Shown here: piece after piece, positions 12,961 through 24,600 of the stretch
How positions within the stretch are numbered: the first letter of the stretch is position 1
How the letters are laid out: every line of letters starts with the position of its first letter
From: Apteryx mantelli
Taxonomy: Eukaryota > Chordata > Aves > Apterygiformes > Apterygidae
DNA: 64,000 nt
Assembly: GCF_036417845.1 (NCBI RefSeq)
Contig: NC_089981.1
Location: 23,704,001-23,768,000 of the forward strand
Direction: 5' to 3'
The notes under the pieces: generated by a model
What the model was told of the DNA's origin: nothing
Database searches by the model: none
What the model saw: the letters and a program-made list of their open reading frames with translations, nothing else
Made by a program: the position numbers and the translations under genes

Positions 12961-13611
12961 TCAGAAATCATGCTCCCCATAACTCAGCATGCAAAAATGC
13001 TGTACAGAGAGCCTCTTTCACAAATGGTAAGAGCACTCTGAGGTGCTCTGGAAAAATGCCTGAAGAACACAAAGTCTCTGCCCCAAGAAACCTGGAGACT
13101 TGGTTTGAAGATGATACACTGAAAGCAGACAAGTCACACACGCACACATCAGGATGGGCAAACAGGAACTGTGAGGGCTCTCCATACACAGGAAACAACA
13201 CGGGAAAAGGCATAAGGGCAATAGGAAGAAAAGAGGAAAGCAAGGAAGTGTTTCTAGTCCCAGATAGGCTGCTGGCATGATCTTAAATTAACTCAGTGCA
13301 AAGTGCGTCGCTGCATCTTCATGCAGCACAGTCCTAGCATTAGCCGTTCTGCACTGGTATTGCTCCCCTTCTGTGCTAGGAGACTCTTCATGTAGTAGAC
13401 CAGTTCCCAGTGAGTGCCTCCTGGTTTTCCCTCTATCCCAGTCTGGGGTGCTACAAGCTCCTGTCTTCTGAAATACTGCTCCTTTCCAAGAGTCATTAAC
13501 TGGGCAAACAAGCACCACGTGTCATTTTTGGAAACTCTGGGCTCAGAGCAGCCAAGAAGTCCACAGAAGCTGTGTGTACAGCAAGGAATGAAGCCCCCTG
13601 CACAGTAACCA

Positions 13612-14047
13612 CAGAATCACAGAATGGTTGAGGTTGGAAGGGACCTCTGGAGATCATCTAGTCCAAACTCCTGCTCAAGCAGGGTCACCTAGAGCACGTT
13701 GTCCAGGATTGTGTCCAGACAGCTTTTGAATATCTCCAAGGATGGGGACCCCACAACCTCTCTGGGCAACCTGTTCCAGTGCTCAGCCACCCTCACAGTG
13801 AAAAAGCTTTTCTTTAGATTCAGATGGAACTTCCCGTGTTTCAGTTTGTGCCCGTTGCCTCTCATCCTATCGCTGGGCACCGCTGAAAAGTCTCACTCCA
13901 TCCCCTTTACGCCTTCCCTTCAGATACTTGTACACATTGATAATAACCCCCCTCAGTCTACTCTTCTGCAGGCTGAACAGGCCCAGCTCTCTCAGCCTTT
14001 CCTCATAAGAGAGATGCTCCAGTCCCTTAATCATCTTACTTCCTGCT
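13612..14047 (-). mobile_element. CR1 LINE 3' fragment with end of the reverse-transcriptase ORF
   Basis: A well-preserved, 5'-truncated CR1. The plus strand begins ACAGAATCACAGAATGGTTG, then GAGGTTGGAAGGGACCTCTG, the reverse complement of the CR1 3' end, and continues through the conserved GGGCAACCTGTTCCAGTGC block to CAGCCTTTCCTCATAAGAG. The minus strand still encodes the C-terminal end of the element's second ORF (HWNRLPREVVGSPSLEIFK). It is the younger of the CR1 copies in the window. Confidence 0.96.
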
Positions 14048-16839
14048 AGAGGTAGAAAGTCTACAAACAGCTCTCGCAAGAGGAAGAGATAACAGTTTGT
14101 TTTTCTTTCCATGACCTTCTGCTAAAGAGGAGACTGGGTGACTGAGGCATCCGCCTCAGCCAGAGCTCAGGAACTCGCACCTTGGTCTCTGGCATGGATT
14201 TGGCTCACGTGGGCCAAGCTTTGCCAGGCCCACCTGGCAAAAACACCCGCTTTGAGTGCAGCGCTGCCATACCATTATCCCAGAGCACCTCGGCACCATC
14301 AGCTTTTACAACCCTAATGTTCCCCAGGCTGTATTGCAACCCTGCTCACAAAGCACGTGCAGGGCTTCCTGAGTAAGCTTGAGAAAATCTTGAGCAGGGA
14401 GCTCATTCGGCTCCTTATCTGATGAATTGTCTCAGGCCCCCTCACCTCCCCACCCTGAGCGGACCAGAAATTATGTCAGGTGTCTCCTTTGCCACTCAGC
14501 ATCAGGTGGGACAGGTGTATCTTCAGAGGAGAAATGCAGAGCTTGAAAAACAGGTTTTAAAGCCCAGAGGGCATGAGGCTGCAGCAGAGCATTTTCAAGC
14601 TTTCCCCACAGGATGACAGCAGTGAAGGTCTGGCTGCACGAGTTCTCTATGCATAGCAGCAAAGAAGAGCCCGGGGTGAAATGCACTGCATGTTGAGGAA
14701 AAGGAACACCTCTGTGCTGTGGCTTTCTGCAGCCAGCTGCCCCTTAACATTGCCATTAAACCAACAGTAGAGGGCAAAAAGATCTACAAACTCTCCAGCC
14801 TAGTTTAATCCTCCAACTGTCCTACCAGGCAGAAGATACAGTATTTGCAAGCTCTTTATCATCTTGTTCTCTACAAAATCCAGTCTGCTGTAGCAGCTGT
14901 GGTGTGACAGTAGTGTCCTACAAGTCAGTTCCAGAAGTCAAGACTGCCAAGCACCGAAACACCTCCTTTTCCTGCTTTGATCACAGAAAGCCTTAACATG
15001 TTCTACACCTGTGTGCACTCGGGGCTTTTGGAGGCAAACCTCAACTGAGCTACACACCAGAGAAACTGGTCTCTGATCCTTAAGAAGAGACTTATTTAAA
15101 GACAACAGAACAAATCAAAACAGGAAAGCAACTATAACGCACTCCATATTCTTACACCAATTTAAAGCAGCACTTGTTGGTGGAGAGGTAGGGAATAGGG
15201 ATGGAGTGGGAGTCCCTTCACACTCATCTTGAGAATAGTCATTTTCAGAAATCCTTCTGAGACAGGTTTCCATTTTGGGGGGTTTCCTTGGGGAGGTCAC
15301 TGTGGGGGGAAAACGTAGTTTTCTCCCATCTCCCAAGAGGCAATTTGTCAGCATGAGACACACACTACTGAGAAGTCTCACCCAGCCCTCGGGGGTGCTT
15401 TGGTAGTAATAGCAGCATCGTATTTAATTTTAGGTGACAAACTCTCCAAAGGCAGGCACCTCAGTGGGTCTCTCAGCAAGGTGCTTGGCACCCAACAAAA
15501 ACATGTCTGCAAACAAATGCCAAGTACTACACTTGCAAGAGTGATCTCTGTAAGAGAGCCCTGAGGAGTCTGGCCACATTGCTCAGGTCTCCCAAGCACA
15601 GCAGAGGCTAGATTTTATAATGTAAAGCAAGATCCAAGTTTCCCTCCCCCATTCCTTACCTTGCATCAGGCAGGGACAACTGAAAGTCACGGTATGCTAA
15701 ACTGTTGAGTTGAAAGCATTTTGGTGTGAAATGCTGACATCTCAGAACCAGTATTCAAGAGACCATCTAGACCAAGGATTTCTCTACTAGAGTTTATTGC
15801 TGATCAGCCAAGGGTAGGAAGTCCAACATACTGTCATCCCAAAGAGGCATTTGGGCACCCATTTGCTCTCGCATTCCCAAATGTCCTTTGTGGTAGTGGC
15901 CATTAGGACAGCCCCACACATACGCACCCTGCCAGTGGGGCTATGCTACTCGAAACCGAGGACAAGGTATCCGCGTAGCCCTGCAGGCACTCTAGCAAGA
16001 GATCCCAAATACCTCCAGGTATGGCCAGAAAAGTTTTCTTGGTGTTGCAGCTTATTTATTTTGGCAACTGCTACAAGCAAACCCAAAGCAAACCCAGGAA
16101 GCCCCAACCAGACCCAAACCTGACAAACCTCTTCTACAGAGGAAAACCGACCAGCCCAGACCGCTTACAACAGCGCTAGCAAACCCCTCTGAGGCAAGAC
16201 CAAACCCACGAGTGCCAAATCCCGTGCCTCAAGTCCTTCTGAAAACAAAGCTCTTCGCCACCGAATTTCAGCCTGCAGGCAGCCATGCCCTAAGCCTTTT
16301 GCCTTAGCAGGGAGGAAGGAGACAAGATGAGCGAACAGCAAACGCAGCTCCATGGGCAAGCCCACTTCAAGGTTAACATGGCCCCGGTGCGGGTGGAAGC
16401 GCCTGCCAGGCTGCCAGCACAGCCCTCCTAGCTACCTGCTCCAGCCTCCTCGGGCTTTTCGACAGCTGCACCATCCGCATCGCGGGGGGCAGCAGGGGGG
16501 CGTCCGTCTTCACGCCCCAAATTAGAGGGAGACTGAAACCTCCGGCAACCGTTCCCAGCATATTTGCGACTGCTCGCTGTTTGGGACAGGGACCATCTTT
16601 TTGACACATGCTTATATACAGCGCCTACTGGGCTGTGCTCCCCGCTAGGGAGCTTTCCATACTACCGCAATCCAAATAAGAAATGCATCTGTGCCCAGCA
16701 AATGCAAACATCCTTAACAGAACAGCACTGCACCACGTCCCTCCTTACAACAAAACCGCAAATTACTGACCTGTGCATAGAGCTCCCCCAATGCAAGCTG
16801 AAGCACTGACATCAGCTTTTACTGTGCTCAGGAATTCAA

Positions 16840-17150
16840 TTCTGGGGGAGGAGAAAGGAGCAGAAAGGAGAAGGAACTTGTTTATCAATAAAGGGAAATA
16901 ATCAGGATTCTGACTAACGATAATCAGCTCTAACTTTCAGCACAAAATCCAACATTTATCACAACATAATAAGGGGGGGGAGGAGATGATCAATTGCTCC
17001 ATACACATTACGGGAGGTCAAGGAGATTATTTTAAATGGGCAGCTTAACTCATTAATCGCTAGCAGCGCCTTTGGAGCTGCAGCAGTGAAGCGTTGCATG
17101 AAAACCCCCGCTGCTGAACACATGCCGGCTTCCCTGGGCTCATTTAAACA
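16840..17150. promoter_or_regulatory. AT-rich block beside the CpG island, possible conserved enhancer
   Basis: Just outside the CpG island, the sequence changes to an AT-rich block with several homeodomain-type cores (AATAATCAGG, CGATAATCAG, ACTCATTAATCGC), a TTATCAATAAAG stretch and CAGCAG/E-box-like parts. Such packing is typical of conserved non-coding enhancers. Conservation itself cannot be seen from one sequence. Confidence 0.3.
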
Positions 17151-17573
17151 CCAAGGACATACGGCGACACTCCAAACTCTCTCATCATTGGAAAAACCAC
17201 AGCTCTGTTAACACCAGGTCCTCAAATACCAAGCCTCAGCCCCCAAAGAAAAAAACGCTAGCAAGTTACCCCCAGCAAAACCGGAGCGCGGTGGGAGCCC
17301 AAAGCGCCGACCCCTCCGCACATCCAACCCCAAGGACCACTGCAGCGGCCCAGCATCCGCACGCACCTGCGGCAACCGCATCCCAGCGCACCGCAGCGAC
17401 GCTCCGCTGCTTCCCAGCTCCCAGCCCAGCGGGCACCACATACCGGGCGCGTTCCCCCAGGGCCGCTCTCCCCTCCGCAAGGCAGCGCTTCGCCATCCCC
17501 TGGCCCCCCTCCCCCTTATCTTTTTTTGTTTTGCACCAGCATAATCCCAACCCCCCCCTTAAAAAAACAAAGC

Positions 17574-17645
17574 CATATATATATATATATAAAAATGTAT
17601 AGAATGTGTTTGTGCGTGTGCATATATATATATGTGTGTGTGTTT
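17574..17645. repeat. (TA)n and (TG)n microsatellites at the CpG island edge
   Basis: A (TA)n tract at 17574-17590 is followed by a second mixed tract of TA repeats running into TG repeats at 17621-17645. A third TA/TG mixture lies at 17891-17912 within the island. The dinucleotide repeats sit directly against very GC-rich sequence. Confidence 0.85.
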
Positions 17646-18176
17646 TGGGGTTTTTAAAGCAGCCCCCCTACCGGCCCCGGGCGGCGCTGGCGCGGTGTCC
17701 GTCTCCCCCGCTCCGCTCCGCGCCGCTCCGCACATGCCCCGGCGGCAGCCGCTGCGTCCCCACGACGGGCGCCGCGTACGCGCCGCACATGTGCTGCGTG
17801 CTGCAGTGCACAGCGCGCCCGCGCCGCTCCCGCGCGCCCCTGCCCGCACCTCCCGGCGCATATAGCTGTATGAACACACGCACATGCAGGCACATATATG
17901 TATATGTATATGTGCCCGTGAGGCGCGTGCAGGCGCTGCCGCCCGCCCCCCGCGGCCCCGCACTGACCCGGCGCGGCGGAGGGCCGCTCGGCTCGGCTCC
18001 GCTCGGCTCGGCTCCGCGGGCTGGCGCGGCCGCTGGCGGCGCCGCCGGGCCCGCCTGCCGCGGCGCGCAGGGGCCGCGCCGCTCCGCGCCGCTCCGCTCC
18101 GCGCGCCGCCGGGAATGCGCCGGCGATGAGGTCATGCCTCGGGGAGGGGAGGGGGGGGGGGAAAAAAGCCCCACGC

Positions 18177-18228
18177 TGACGTCACCCGCAGCCAATCAGC
18201 GCGGCGGGCGCAGGGCAGGGTGACGTCA
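18177..18228. promoter_or_regulatory. CRE - CCAAT - CRE core promoter cluster
   Basis: Two full palindromic cAMP response elements, TGACGTCA at 18177-18184 and at 18221-18228, flank a CCAAT box in GCCAATCAGC (18191-18200). Full CREs bind CREB/ATF factors and CCAAT binds NF-Y. The first CRE and the CCAAT box are only 7 bases apart. This arrangement marks an active, inducible CpG-island promoter. Confidence 0.7.
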
Positions 18229-18246
18229 GCCCCGCTGCCGCCGCCG

Positions 18247-18333
18247 CGGGCGCAGCGCAGCGGAGCGCGGAGCAGAGCGGAGCGGAGCAGAGCGGAGCGG
18301 AGCAGAGCGGAGCGGAGCAGAGCAGAGCGGCGG
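18247..18333 (+). repeat. GGAGCGGAGCAGAGC minisatellite in the CpG island
   Basis: A run of AGAGCGGAGCGGAGC-type units, all built from GAGCGG and GAGCAG words, is repeated about four to five times just beyond the CRE cluster. On the other strand it reads as GCTCCGCTCTG repeats. A related CTCGG/CTCCG repeat sits at 17985-18016. Confidence 0.85.
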
Positions 18334-18619
18334 CGCGGGCGGCCCCGGCCCCGGGCGCGGTGTGGGGCGGTGCGGAGCGAGTCGGGCGGCCCCGGACAAA
18401 GGGCCCGGCCCGGCCCCGGCCCCCGAGCACCCCCCAGGCCCCAACCCCCCTCCGGGCTCCGCGCAACGCCACAGCTCCCGCCGCTCGCCGACGCTGCCCC
18501 TTTACCGCCGCGAGGCGTTCCCGTGAAGTGCCCCCACGTTTTGCCCCCAGGCCGCGTGAAGAAGCCCCCAAATCGCTGCCCTTCTCCCCTTCCCCTGCCG
18601 CAGGGCAGTGCCCATTACA

Positions 18620-21600
18620 AGAGCCATCGCCGGGCTGTTGCCCAGGCCCGACGGCTGCTCCCAGCATTGGGCCGTGGCTGGACGGCCTGGGATGGTCCTC
18701 AAGGCGCGCCAGGCTGAGCTGGCAAGGCGGCGCGGGCGGCACAGAGTGGTGCGAGGGACCCTTGCAGGGAGCTGTGGCAGGAGCAAGGGCCAAGCGGGGC
18801 AAAGCTCGCTGTTGCACGCAGCTGGGCAAACGCCCTCCCGAAAGAACAACTGCCCTCGGAACACCTGCGTTCAACCCAGCCAAAATGTTACGTTACAACT
18901 TCATGCTTTTGACTTCAGTGCTAAATCAGACCAGGCAGCGTGCTTTGAAAAGGTCAAAGAATAAGCTTGCAAATATTTTGTTTCCCGGACCGTTCCCAGC
19001 CTATCTTTCTGGTCCGATCTGGACAAAGCTGAACCCAGAAGCTCTCCTGTAGGACGGACAACCCCTCCTCCCTTTTTTAGCTCTCCCTGCCCTCCGTTCC
19101 CATGTCTCCTCTGCCGCTCTCAAGCACCACTTTGCTAAACTTACAGCAGTTTGGTGGCTGCCAAACCCGTCCCCGAGGAATCACTCGCTCATAAATGCCA
19201 AAGCCAGGGATGGAAGGGGAAGGACAGACGTAAACGCGATGCAGACTGTGCAGATGGCATGTCAAAGGGTGACGCAAAGGCTCGGGGCTCAGCAGGAGAG
19301 CCAGCGAACCTGGCCCGGTGGGTCCTGCTCCTGTCTCGGCTACACTTTGCAAATGCTGACATGTTGCCCTGCAGAACCAGCGGTAAAAACTGGCAGAAGG
19401 TTTTTATTCTTACTCTGTGCATCTCCTTTTCTCTGGGAAGAGCAAACGCACACTGGCAAGAGCCAAGAAAGTGGCATCTGAAGGAAAGGAGCTGCTCCTC
19501 CTCTCCTAAAGTGGCAGGGCATATCGTGGAAAACTTTGGTGCTGGCTGACGGGTGCTGCATCCCCCCAGGAGGGAGGGGGAAGCCAGGAAAGGCGAAGGG
19601 CAGAAGAAGAGGGCTGTCGTATATGACCTCCCCAGGAAAAGACGCCGCTAAGGCCCAGCGGAAAGCCAGCCCTCATCAGCAAATATTTCAGAAGTGACCT
19701 GTCTCACCGGACACCGTGGTGGGACCTTGCACGCCGTGGTGGGCTCCCCTCTGTCCCACTGTAGGTGGCACAGAAAAGCCCCAGCCGGTTTCGGAGCCTG
19801 CTAACATAGCAGTGGTTTTTCTCTGCTCTTGGATGTGGCCTGGCAACTCCAGCTTAAAGAGGGTTTACAATTTAGACACTTAGGTTTTGCTGGTGCTTAT
19901 GAAATCGAGGGAACCTTCCTCCCTGCCGCCAATACAGATGCCGGATGTTTTAAAATTAACTCTCTTCTCTCCAGACGTGCAGAGAGCAGCTAGCTAAAGA
20001 AGGATATTGAGCTGCCAAGGTTACTGACATGGCAAAAGCTTTTCAGGAAGGGTCATTTCTTGTAGAGCACCAAAGGCTTAAAGCACTAGTCGCTGGGAAG
20101 TAGTGCGATGCTAAAAATGTCACTATCCTCATTCTGCAGGCAGTGCTGAGCCTCTTCCTATACCCCTTTCCTACTGCAGAAAATCAATCCATCCAAAGCG
20201 TGTCAGCAGAGAAACTACCGCAAAACCATGACTACTTCACCACAGGTGTCTAAACTGCATGACCGGATTGACATCGGCTTTGATTTAGGCCTAGTTACCA
20301 TCCTCAGTGGCGAGACACTGGTGTTGCGGCCCTAGTCGAGGCATTTACTTTTCGATTTGCTCTGGAGTGGTTTAACCCGGTGGGAGCAGAAGCTGCGGAA
20401 GTGCAGGGTTTGCCTTGGTGTAGCTCAAATGAAGCCCTGGTCTTTAGTCTCTTCAGGGTTTCCTGCTGTTTTTTCCTGCCCGCCCTCCTCTCCGCAGCCT
20501 TGCCGAGTGCTCTGGCAGCAGCTTGAGGGGCTCTGAGCTCTTCTCCCACCTTGCAAACTGGGAAGTCAGCCCTTTTCACCTGGGCAAAGGGCACGTGGTG
20601 CACTCCGATAATGAAACGGCTCCAAAAGGTGGCATGTTCCCCATCCTTCAAATGAACAGAGATAAAGGAAAAAGCCCAGTTTTAATTTTTGTGGGGAGAA
20701 AGAAGAAGAATGACTTGTCTTGCTTCAGTTTAGGGCTGTCCAACCCCCCTTTCCAGGGGCAAGATAGAAAAAAGAAGGGGAAAGGAATTAGTCTGAAAGT
20801 CCCAAAGCTAAAGCTTCCTCATAAAAACTATTATCTAGGCAGAGAGCCATGAGCTCTTGAAGCCTACCGAAGGAAGAGGATTTCAACATTTTCTTTCCAA
20901 ACCCCAGCTAAAATAAATGTTTCCAATCCTGGCCCTGGCAAGCCACTGCCGGATGAGCGCCCCGGATCAGCTGCTGAGAAGATGACTTCACATCAGGCCA
21001 TCGGCCTGGATCATGCAGGAGCACAGTTGTGTGGCAGTGGGGCGAAGGATGCTGAGCAGCAGCCGGCAACCTCTGTTGGGAAGCGAGGAAGAGGAAGATG
21101 GCAAGGAGAGGCCAGAGGACAGGGACTCCCGAGGGGCTGCAAGGAACCAGTGCATGACATGTTGCTTTGGATTGTTAATTCCTGGCACTAACCTGCACCT
21201 GCACCGGTGCTCTCACGCTCAAAGCAGGAGAGGATCCGGCCCACGGGCTCTGCTCCTCTCCCACGCCCACTGCTTCTGAGCGAGGCACTGCCGCCAAGGG
21301 CCCGGTGGGGAGAAACCAAAACAAATGATTCACAGATGTTAAAACTCCTCTCAGGATTGCAGGGGTAAGGAGCAGGTGGTGATGGAGGCTTGCAAAACTT
21401 CACCTGGCTTTCAAAGCCTAGAGCTAACCCAATTTAGATTCAAATCCTGTTTGTCCTGAAATTCTGGCATTTAGATGTGGACCCGTGGTTCTGGTTACAT
21501 GAAAGAGGCAGCACTCATCTTTGCATTGTCGTCAACACAGGTATCGAACTGGAGACACGCAGTAAGCTCTCGGTGGCTTGTACACACTAAATACGCAAGC

Positions 21601-24600
21601 ACTATCCCTATTTCACACAAGGGAAATTAAGCAGAGAGAGACGGGGCAATGTTGTTATGGTCACATAGAAAGAACAAAGCAGCGTCATGCTCTGAGCTCA
21701 GATCTACCAGATGTTCATCCATTGTCTTAGCCACAGGGCCAGCATCCCTCCCTTTCCCTGTACTTGTAATCAATCCAGCAAAAATTATGCAGCAAGTTGC
21801 TTAGTGCTAACGGGAAGTGCTTTATTTCAGATAAAAAAGCACTTAAAAAATAATTCACCCTATTCTCCCCACTGCTTTTTCCCCTTTTCCACATTTCAGG
21901 CACATCCAAAGATTGACTGCATCCCAACTACGTGTTTTGAATGCAAGCTACACTTATATACGTCATACTTTTTGCTAAAACGTTTTCCAAGACCTATGAT
22001 TGTCATTGCAGGCCAAGTGCAGAATCCGCATACTAGATTTTCCTGTATTCTACAGGGATAAAAGTCAGAACCTGATAATGAAGTAAATTAAAACTAAGGA
22101 AAACAAATTGCTGCCAGACCAACTTTCTTACCCATCGGAAAAAAAAAAAGAGATACTTTTTAGTTGACCTGCAAATACTTTAGGCATCTGAATAATTGTT
22201 TTTAACCTTAACCAGGTTCCTGATGCAGTTCTCAGCACAGCCAGGCAAGCCCTCCTCCCTTCCCACTTGAGAGGGCTGTGCGCTGCAGTAGGGTGGAAAT
22301 ACCTTACCCAGCAGTACCACCACCACCAAATGTCATCAAAGCCTTTTCCTAAGGAACAGTCCTGGCTGCAGCTATGCTAGGACACAGCCTGGGGATCGAC
22401 AGGAAAAATTGCTGTTTGCATCTGTTTGCAAAGGGGATGAGTCATATCAGCGCCGGCTGCAGCGCAGCGCTCCGTATTCCCATTGCAGTAGGTATTAGCA
22501 CCTTCGAACTGCTGATGGCAGAAATCAGAGTCAACCCTTTGGTTGCCACAGCTCCGCTTTTACGAAGCTGCGTCGTTCCTGCTGCGTACGTGGCTGCCAC
22601 CTTCCCTGAAGCCTCCCGACGAGGGGCACAGAGCAGCCCGACAGCAGGCAGTGGGGTTTTGCCGTTGGCTTGGTGGGTGTCCTAGCGCCTGGTGTGGGGA
22701 GGTACCAGAAGAAGGGGTGCTCCAGGGTCCGCGTTGCCAGAAACCCCATAAGTGCTCTTCCACGTTACTCAGCCAAGAGCTGCTCCGCTGGATTGCAGTG
22801 CTGTTTAGAGTGCTGCTTTTGGCTGCTTTTTAGGTATGAAATTGCAGCCAACAGAAGTCAGTAAAGAAACATATTGACTGTGGAGAGCTGTATATCATAC
22901 TATGAAAAGTGAATCACTCCCCTTTTTGGCTCCCGTCCACATGCACCCAGGTAGTCACGTCTGCAGCGCTCCCAGTGCACCCCATTGAAGGTCTCGGTGT
23001 ATCTCCGCACACCGCCTGCTTTGTACAAAGCTCAAAATGGTGTCACTCAGCTAGCAAAGAGAGTTGCTGTGCTTGAAAAGGCGAAAGACACTAACAGCGC
23101 TATGAGACAGCCTTGCTCCTTACACAGAAGGCTGCCACAGGTCTGTCTCAATTTCTCCGATAAAAACATATGCATGTGCACAGTGTGGCTCAGCACTTGC
23201 AGAACAGAGATTACTGCGTGTGCGTGTAGCAAAAACAGCTCCCATGCAATTAATTGCGGAAGTGCAAGGCTAGAGGTCTGCGTGCTGTGCCATTCATCTA
23301 AGTATATGCAGTAGAAACAGTCGTTCTGTACCTCTGACTGTGCTGCTAGGCATCCCAGGCAAATGCATAAAGAGAAAAAATCAGACAAAAGAGAAAAAAT
23401 CAGACTGGATAAATTCTCTCGGTTTCTACCTGAACATGTCTGAGAAAACCTGTGCAAAAGCATACAGCTGTGCCAAATCCAGGGCACGGTTGATAGTACA
23501 GAGCACAGGTCAAAGTCAGGGGATGGGAGGGGAGGAGGACAAGGACCTTTGTACCTGGCACAAAGCAATTTTTCTCGAGGATCCAGCCCCTTGGCAGCAG
23601 CTAGCTGTTTGCAGTAACCACCTCAGCTCCATTAAGCGTGTCGATTCCTTCCCCCTTAATGCTTCCATGCCAGCCGTCAGCTTGGCCCTGGGAAGCAAGG
23701 CTAAGCGAGTGGTCTGTATAGGAGCTGCCTGGGGGCATATTCACACCTTTAAAGGTGTGTGTGGGAGGGGGGAGTGAGAGGGCAGGGCCAAGGGGAAGGA
23801 GAGAGACACTAGATGGCTTTCGTTCAGCAGATCCCAGGCTTAAAAAATGGTCGCTGCCCAGTGCTCCAGAGCAAGGCACAGTCTTCCTTCCTCCACTCAT
23901 TTTTCCAGATATGAACTGGGGATGGGAAAAAGATTTCACCAACACGAAAGGCAGCACTGAATTAGGCTCTGTGCAGGGGTGAAGGCTCTGTTAGGTCGAG
24001 GATCTTTTTTCTACCCCTGTGACGGGTTTTGTTAGTCTGCTTACCAGTTGCTAGGGTTTTTTTGTTTTGCATTTTGCTTAAATCATTTTCATTGATGAGA
24101 GCATCTGCTGCCATCTGTGCCTCCCCCTCCCTCCCCCTAGCAGGGCTTACATGCAGCCACAGTCTGGATGGAGAGCTTGTGCAGCGTTAGCCATGTCGCC
24201 TGCAGCACGTATCCTGCACAAGAGTGCTAGGGCACAAGGAAGGAGAGGAAGGATGGGATGGCTCTGTCAACACCCCACTCTCTCCCCCTGGCCAGACTAT
24301 ATCTGCCGGCTGTTGCGATTGCACCAGTCCAGGACTGCTGCGGAGCCAAGGTCCCAAGCAAGATCGGGACCCGGCAGTACTAAGAGAGGATGCGGTTCCT
24401 GCTCAAAGAAGCCAACAACTGATGAGACAGAGAGTTGGAGGGGAAATACAGAGGTGAGGTGACTTCAGTAAGGTGACTTCAGTAAGATCAGCAGCACGAC
24501 TCTGCCTCCTGGACCACACCGCGTCACGGACTCGCCTCGAACATCACGCAGCACCACAGAGGCCTTGTGGATGCCGTGATGCCTGGGGGAGTGCAGCGTT

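Larger units (their letters stand above)
511..17650 (-). other. Probable large first intron of DUSP8
   Basis: No recognisable protein-coding gene lies here. The next CpG island to the right (17.66-18.6 kb) is the best candidate for the DUSP8 promoter, which makes this a roughly 17-kb intron; the human gene also has a long 5' intron. The content is ordinary mid-GC non-coding DNA with CR1 pieces, an X-box pair at 7209-7241, an exon-like segment at 8504-8578, a T22 run at 11045 and an AT-rich block at 16.84-17.15 kb, each listed separately. The reading frames here are short and match no family I know. Confidence 0.6.
17660..18610 (-). promoter_or_regulatory. DUSP8: CpG island, probable DUSP8 promoter and untranslated exon 1
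   Basis: About 950 bp of extremely GC- and CpG-rich sequence flanked by ordinary DNA. DUSP8 needs an upstream untranslated exon on the minus strand (see its acceptor at 516-511), and this is the nearest island in that direction. CRE and CCAAT motifs at 18177-18228 would lie upstream of a minus-strand start in the 17.7-18.15 kb part. Candidate minus-strand donors in the island include GTAGGG at 71-66 past 17,600 and GTGCGGG near 17,849, but none can be chosen by eye. The assignment is by position; a bidirectional or independent transcript is possible. Confidence 0.6.

Noticed and set aside
17606-18223. 205-residue frame through the DUSP8 CpG island
   Set aside because: Translation of microsatellites and CpG-rich repeats; several overlapping frames are equally open.
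18182-18883. 233-residue minus-strand frame
   Set aside because: Contains the translated GAGCGG minisatellite (LCSAPLCSAP repeats); not a protein family.
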